NCBI RefSeq assembly: GCF_024600715.1
Contig: NZ_CP102332.1
Location: 3,472,001-3,536,000, forward strand
Direction: 5' to 3'
Source: Streptomyces changanensis
Lineage (GTDB): Bacteria; Actinomycetota; Actinomycetes; Streptomycetales; Streptomycetaceae
Length of the DNA: 64,000 bases
The number at the start of each line of letters is the position of its first letter. Within the stretch, counting starts at the first letter, position 1. The notes under the pieces are model-generated. The model was not told the DNA's origin. It did not search any database and saw only the letters and a program-made list of their open reading frames with translations. A program made the position numbers and the translations under genes. Of the stretch, positions 60,865 to 64,000 are shown in pieces.

Positions 60865-62223
60865 ATGGTGAACCACCGACCGGACAGCGGCGACCCGCGG
60901 ACCTGGGACCCGGAGGCGACGCGGTACCTTCCACCGACCGGCCACCCCCACCCGCAGCCGGGCCATGAGGCCCCGGGGTATGACACCCCGGTCCACGACG
61001 TCCCGGGACACGACGTACCCGGCGGGTACGACGCCCGGGGGTACGGGGTCCCGGGGTACGGCGTCCCGGGCCACGGCGTCCCGGGCCACGGCGTACCGGG
61101 GTACGACGTACCGGCGTATGACGCACCCGCATACGACGCACCCGCATACGACGCACCCGCATACGACGCACCCGCATACGACGCACCCGCATACGACGCA
61201 CCCGCATACGACGCACCCGGGTATGCCCCCACCGCCGACTCCGCCTCGGTCTCCGACGCGACGCAGGTCCTGCCCCCCACCCCCGCCTACGACGCGTCCG
61301 CCTCGGACGCGACACAGCTCCTCCCACCCACCCCCGCGTACGAGACCTCTGTCTCCGACGCCACGCAGGTCCTCCGTCCCGTCCCCGCCCACGCCCCGTC
61401 CGCCTCCGACGCGACGCAGGTCCTGCCCCCCACCCCCGCCTACGGCGCGGAGGGATACGGGCCGCCGCCCCCGGCGGAGTCGACGCGGCCCCTGCCGCGC
61501 GTCGTCGACGAACTCCCGCACCACACGCCCCGAACGACGCCCCGCGCCACATCCCGTACGGCGCCCGACGACGCCCGCCGTCGCGGCCCGTCGCGGGTGG
61601 TCCTCGTCGGTGCGGCCATCGCCGCGTGCGCCGTCCTGGGCCTGGGGATCGGAGCCGTGCTCAGCGGCGGCGACGGGGACCCCGCGCCCGCCGCGGCCGG
61701 TACGGCGACCGCAGGATCGGGCGCCGCCACCGCGCCCCCGGCAGCTCCCACGCCCGCTCCCACGCCGTCCGCCTCCGCGACGGAGTCGCGGCCGCCGGTC
61801 CCGGCGGGACAGTTCGTCCTGTTCGACGCGGCGACCGGCCGGGCCGCCGACGTGTCGGCCGCCGCCACCAACGACGGTGCCCCGGTCATCGTCTGGGAGC
61901 GCCACGCCCAGGCCAACCAGCAGTGGCTCGTGGCCGACCTGGGCGACGGGCACGTGCAGATCAAGGCGGTCCACTCGGGGCTCTGCCTCCAGCCGGTCGA
62001 GCCGGTCGGGGCGGGCGCCGCCGTCGTCCAGCGCCCCTGTGTCGACAGCGACGCCCAGCGCTGGCTGCCCGCCCCGTCCGCCGACGCGACGACGCACACC
62101 CTCAGCCTCAAGGGGTGGGGGCTGGTCCTGGCACCGGCAGGACCGGAGAACGGCGCCGCGATGAGCCTCCAGGCCCCCGATCCGACCGCACCGCACGGCT
62201 GGACGCTCCAGCCCGTCGCGTAG
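60865..62223 (+). CDS. Single-span ricin-type lectin-domain protein with pentapeptide repeats
   Basis: The 452-residue protein has a long disordered N-terminus with GYGVPG/HGVPG units, seven YDAP(A/G) repeats (residues about 85-119) and SDATQVLPPTPAY units. A membrane span lies at about 250-270 (VVLVGAAIAACAVLGLGIGAVL). An Ala/Pro/Thr linker and an extracytoplasmic ricin-B-like domain follow (about 315-450: FVLFDAATGRAADVSAAATNDG, ANQQWLVADLGDGHVQIKAVHSGLCLQPVE, DAQRWLPAP with QxW-type motifs, in parts). The N-terminus would be cytosolic and the lectin outside. GAGGAG precedes ATG 60865. Repeated SDATQ(V/L)L segments resemble FHA-binding or phosphorylation sites of actinobacterial kinase targets. 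Confidence 0.85.
   Translation: MVNHRPDSGDPRTWDPEATRYLPPTGHPHPQPGHEAPGYDTPVHDVPGHDVPGGYDARGYGVPGYGVPGHGVPGHGVPGYDVPAYDAPAYDAPAYDAPAYDAPAYDAPAYDAPAYDAPGYAPTADSASVSDATQVLPPTPAYDASASDATQLLPPTPAYETSVSDATQVLRPVPAHAPSASDATQVLPPTPAYGAEGYGPPPPAESTRPLPRVVDELPHHTPRTTPRATSRTAPDDARRRGPSRVVLVGAAIAACAVLGLGIGAVLSGGDGDPAPAAAGTATAGSGAATAPPAAPTPAPTPSASATESRPPVPAGQFVLFDAATGRAADVSAAATNDGAPVIVWERHAQANQQWLVADLGDGHVQIKAVHSGLCLQPVEPVGAGAAVVQRPCVDSDAQRWLPAPSADATTHTLSLKGWGLVLAPAGPENGAAMSLQAPDPTAPHGWTLQPVA
61117..61221. repeat. 15-bp coding tandem repeat
   Basis: Seven nearly identical units TACGACGCACCCGCA (encoding YDAPA) follow each other, preceded by degenerate relatives from 61003. In-frame length variation is expected between strains. 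Confidence 0.95.
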
Positions 62224-62415
62224 ACCCGGGCGCGGGGCAGAGGGGCGCCGCCGCCCGGCGTGGCACCCGGGCAACCGCCCTCCCGCCCGGCATGGCCTCC
62301 GGGCAGCCGCACACCGTCACCGGTACCGGTGACGCGGTACCTCCGCCGGGCGGTACCCCCGCCACGCCGTACCGCAGCCGGCCCCCCCCTGCCACGCCGT
62401 GGCGCCGTGGCGCCG

Positions 62416-62688
62416 TCAGCTCATGCCGCCGGCGACGCCCGCGAGCTGGCCCAGGCCCTGCGCGTACGTGGTGGCGCCGCTCATGCCGGTGCCGGTCACG
62501 GTGCCGGTGTGGCCGAGCAGGGCCGTCCCGGCCGCGCCCAGCGGGATGGCCTCACTGCCCACGCCCTGCGCCGTCGCGTCGGCGTGGGCGGTACCGGCAC
62601 CGGCCAGCGCGACGGCGGCGGCACCGAGGGCGGCGCCGGTGACGAGACGGCCGGTCCTGCGGGTACTGCGGCTGGGGTTGCTGCGCAC
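62416..62688 (-). CDS. Small secreted Gly/Ala-rich protein
   Basis: The 90-residue product starts at GTG 62688 with GGAGGAG six bases upstream. The signal peptide (RTGRLVTGAALGAAAVALAGAGTAHA, residues about 12-38, with an AHA-D cleavage site) is followed by a 52-residue Gly/Ala/Thr-rich mature protein that lacks Cys. I know no function. A Crp-like palindrome lies 234 bp upstream of its start. Confidence 0.65.
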   Translation of the reverse strand: MRSNPSRSTRRTGRLVTGAALGAAAVALAGAGTAHADATAQGVGSEAIPLGAAGTALLGHTGTVTGTGMSGATTYAQGLGQLAGVAGGMS

Positions 62689-63224
62689 GGGGGGCTCCTC
62701 CGGGTCGGGTACGACGCGCGGGCGGCGCGTCGCCAACGACAACGGCACCGCCCGTCCGGAAGGCACGGGCCCCGGTACCCGGGGAGGAGGGGCCCGGGGC
62801 CGGGGCGGGGCGAACCGCGGGAGTCGGCCCCCGGCGATGGCTGCCGGCTCCCGCCGGAACCGGCTGCTCCGGCCGGGGTTCCGTCCGACTCACGGGTCCG
62901 GCGTCAGGATAACTCCGTTCGTGTGACGTGCATCACCTCAGACCATGATTTTTCCGCTCCGCCCCGGCATACCCGGACCCCTTGCGGGTACTGCGGGCCC
63001 ATGGCTCCCGGCACCGCTGCTCCCAGGAACGCCCCGTCCGACGACCACGCCGCCGCCCCGCCCCGCCGCGCGCCGACCGGCGCGCGCGCACGCACCCCCG
63101 ACCCGGTTCGCCCACTCGACCCGGTTCGCAGGTCCGGCCCGCATCGCGCGTCCGGCCCCGCTCCTGTCCGTGTCCGCTCCGGTCATGGCGGTGTCCGCCG
63201 CCCCCGTCCCTGCCGGCGGCCGTC
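62689..63224. other. Divergent intergenic region with a Crp-like palindrome
   Basis: This 536-bp region separates the small secreted protein gene (minus) and archease (plus). It holds a Crp-like site at 62922-62937, next to an AT-rich stretch (CAGGATAACTCCG; CATGATTTTTCC) that likely contains promoters. From 63000 to 63200 there is only C-rich low-complexity sequence. No additional gene is convincing. Confidence 0.5.
62922..62937. promoter_or_regulatory. Crp/Fnr-type palindrome
   Basis: TGTGA-CGTGCA-TCACC matches the TGTGA-N6-TCACA consensus at nine of ten outer positions. Streptomyces encodes a Crp active in germination and specialised metabolism. Which flanking gene it controls is unknown. 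Confidence 0.55.
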
Positions 63225-63671
63225 ATGAACGGTGAGGTCCCCGTACCGCGTTCCGGCGGAGGCGGCCACCGGGCGCTGCCGCACACGGCCGACGTGCGCA
63301 TCGAGGCGTGGGGCGCCAGCCGCGAGCAGTGCCTCGGGGAGGCGGTGCTCGCACTGGTGGAGTCGTTCGCCGACGTGTCGGCGGCCCACGCGGACGCGGT
63401 GCGGCGGGTGCGGTTGGACGAGGTGGCCGACGACGACCTGCTGGCCGACCTCCTGGACGAGGTGGTCTTCCGGGTGGACGAGTTCGGTGAGGTTCCCGTG
63501 GACGTCGAGGTGGAGACGACCGACGAGGGCGGCCTCGACGTCCGGCTCGCCGTGGCGGCGCTGCGGCGGGTGCCGATCACCGGAGCGGTGCCGAGCGCCG
63601 TGTCGTGGCACGTGCTCCGCATGGGACCGGGCCCGCACGGCTGGTCCTGCGCCGTGACGGTGGACGTCTGA
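63225..63671 (+). CDS. Archease
   Basis: The 148-residue protein is of the archease/SHS2 type: HRALPHTADVRIEAWGASREQCLGEAVLALVESF (archease 'HTADi-i-a-g---ee-f--aa' start), DDLLADLLDEVVFRVDEFGEVPVDVEV, and the C-terminal VSWHVLRMGPGPHGWSCAVTVDV (AxTyH-like core, in parts). Archease assists the RNA ligase RtcB by promoting guanylylation and turnover. The rtcB gene is usually adjacent and may lie just beyond the window end. ATG 63225 lacks a clear Shine-Dalgarno. Confidence 0.88.
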   Translation: MNGEVPVPRSGGGGHRALPHTADVRIEAWGASREQCLGEAVLALVESFADVSAAHADAVRRVRLDEVADDDLLADLLDEVVFRVDEFGEVPVDVEVETTDEGGLDVRLAVAALRRVPITGAVPSAVSWHVLRMGPGPHGWSCAVTVDV

Positions 63672-64000
63672 CGACCCGACGCGTACGGCTCCCGCCCCGT
63701 CCAGCCCAGCCCGGCCCAACCCCGCCGCCCAGCCCGGCCCAACCCCGCCGTCCGCCCAGTCCAGCCGCCCGCCCCGCCCCCTATCCCCCGAGCCGGTCCC
63801 GCCTCGTATCCCGCCCGCACCGTCGGCACCCGTCCCGCGCCGCCCGCCCCCACGGGGGCCCTGTCCCGCGCCGCCCCACCGGGCACCGCCTTGCGCGCCG
63901 CACGCCGGGCACCGTCCCGCGCCGCCCCCCCGGGCCTGGGCCCCGGCCCGGTCCCGTGACGGCGACCGGGCGGGGCGGTCTCACACCGCGCGGTGCAGGA
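63672..64000. other. C-rich terminal stretch without a clear gene
   Basis: After the archease stop, about 100 bp consist of degenerate CCCAGCCCGGCCCAACCCCGCCG repeats (63695-63780). The remainder to the window end is C-rich with GGGCACCGTCCCGCGCCGC-like repeats. No reading frame has convincing composition. Confidence 0.45.

Overview
The window is a high-GC actinobacterial chromosome segment, almost certainly from a Streptomyces. The main reasons are the homologues of the sporulation sigma factors SigF and SigN next to each other, an SsgA-like protein, a Streptomyces subtilisin inhibitor, a PspAB/HtpX pair, GTG starts throughout, and a perfect copy of the Streptomyces parS motif GTTTCACGTGAAAC at 3374. 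It looks like core or near-core chromosome. I see no insertion sequence, prophage or CRISPR array.

1-14 kb: the end of a VOC protein, a secreted protein, a GNAT acetyltransferase, a DUF817 membrane protein, a small sigma factor, parS, an acyl-CoA ligase, a 1318-residue PAS/kinase-like/receiver-like protein whose phosphorylation residues are degenerate, a subtilisin inhibitor, tRNA-Ser(GCT) and tRNA-Arg(ACG), a DUF2797 protein, an amidohydrolase and an orphan OmpR-type regulator. 14-19.6 kb: two drug-efflux modules, MFS with TetR and MarR with MFS, each with clear operators, and a small membrane protein. 19.8-26.9 kb: sigN, sigF, a Dabb-family protein, tRNA-Ser(CGA), tadA with its associated gene, upp, a LytR_C protein and a small conserved protein. 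27-32 kb: a secreted M28 aminopeptidase, a HhH-GPD protein and a short UvrA-like ATPase.

32-42 kb: part of the cobalamin pathway (cbiD, cobK, a cobI-cobJ fusion, cobH, cobG and cobN). A cobalamin riboswitch precedes cobN, and a GNAT gene is translationally coupled to cobN. Several ring-contraction methyltransferases (cobM, cobL) and late genes are not in the window. 42-52 kb: an NmrA-like oxidoreductase, an FBP-domain protein coupled to a membrane alpha/beta-hydrolase, DUF418, VOC, a D-Ala-D-Ala carboxypeptidase, a TM-helix channel-like protein, an SsgA-like protein and a pair of FluC/CrcB fluoride channels.

52.5-56 kb: a four-gene minus-strand set encoding an XRE regulator, an ImmA-like metallopeptidase, an MAB_1171c-type membrane protein and a PAP2-like membrane protein with a near-identical 48-bp minisatellite in its coding sequence. 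This is the best candidate here for a poorly described system. 56-64 kb: an htpX gene broken by an apparent 4-bp ACGT duplication, then pspAB, a two-domain VOC protein, a MerR regulator, a PH-domain protein, a membrane-anchored ricin-type lectin with pentapeptide repeats, a small secreted protein and archease.

Two themes recur. First, many genes have a TAnnnT -10 element placed 6-8 nt before the start codon and no Shine-Dalgarno, which suggests leaderless mRNAs (GNAT at 1005, sigma at 2703, 19347, upp, 43346, fluC). Second, convergent genes are separated by long perfect GC-rich hairpins.
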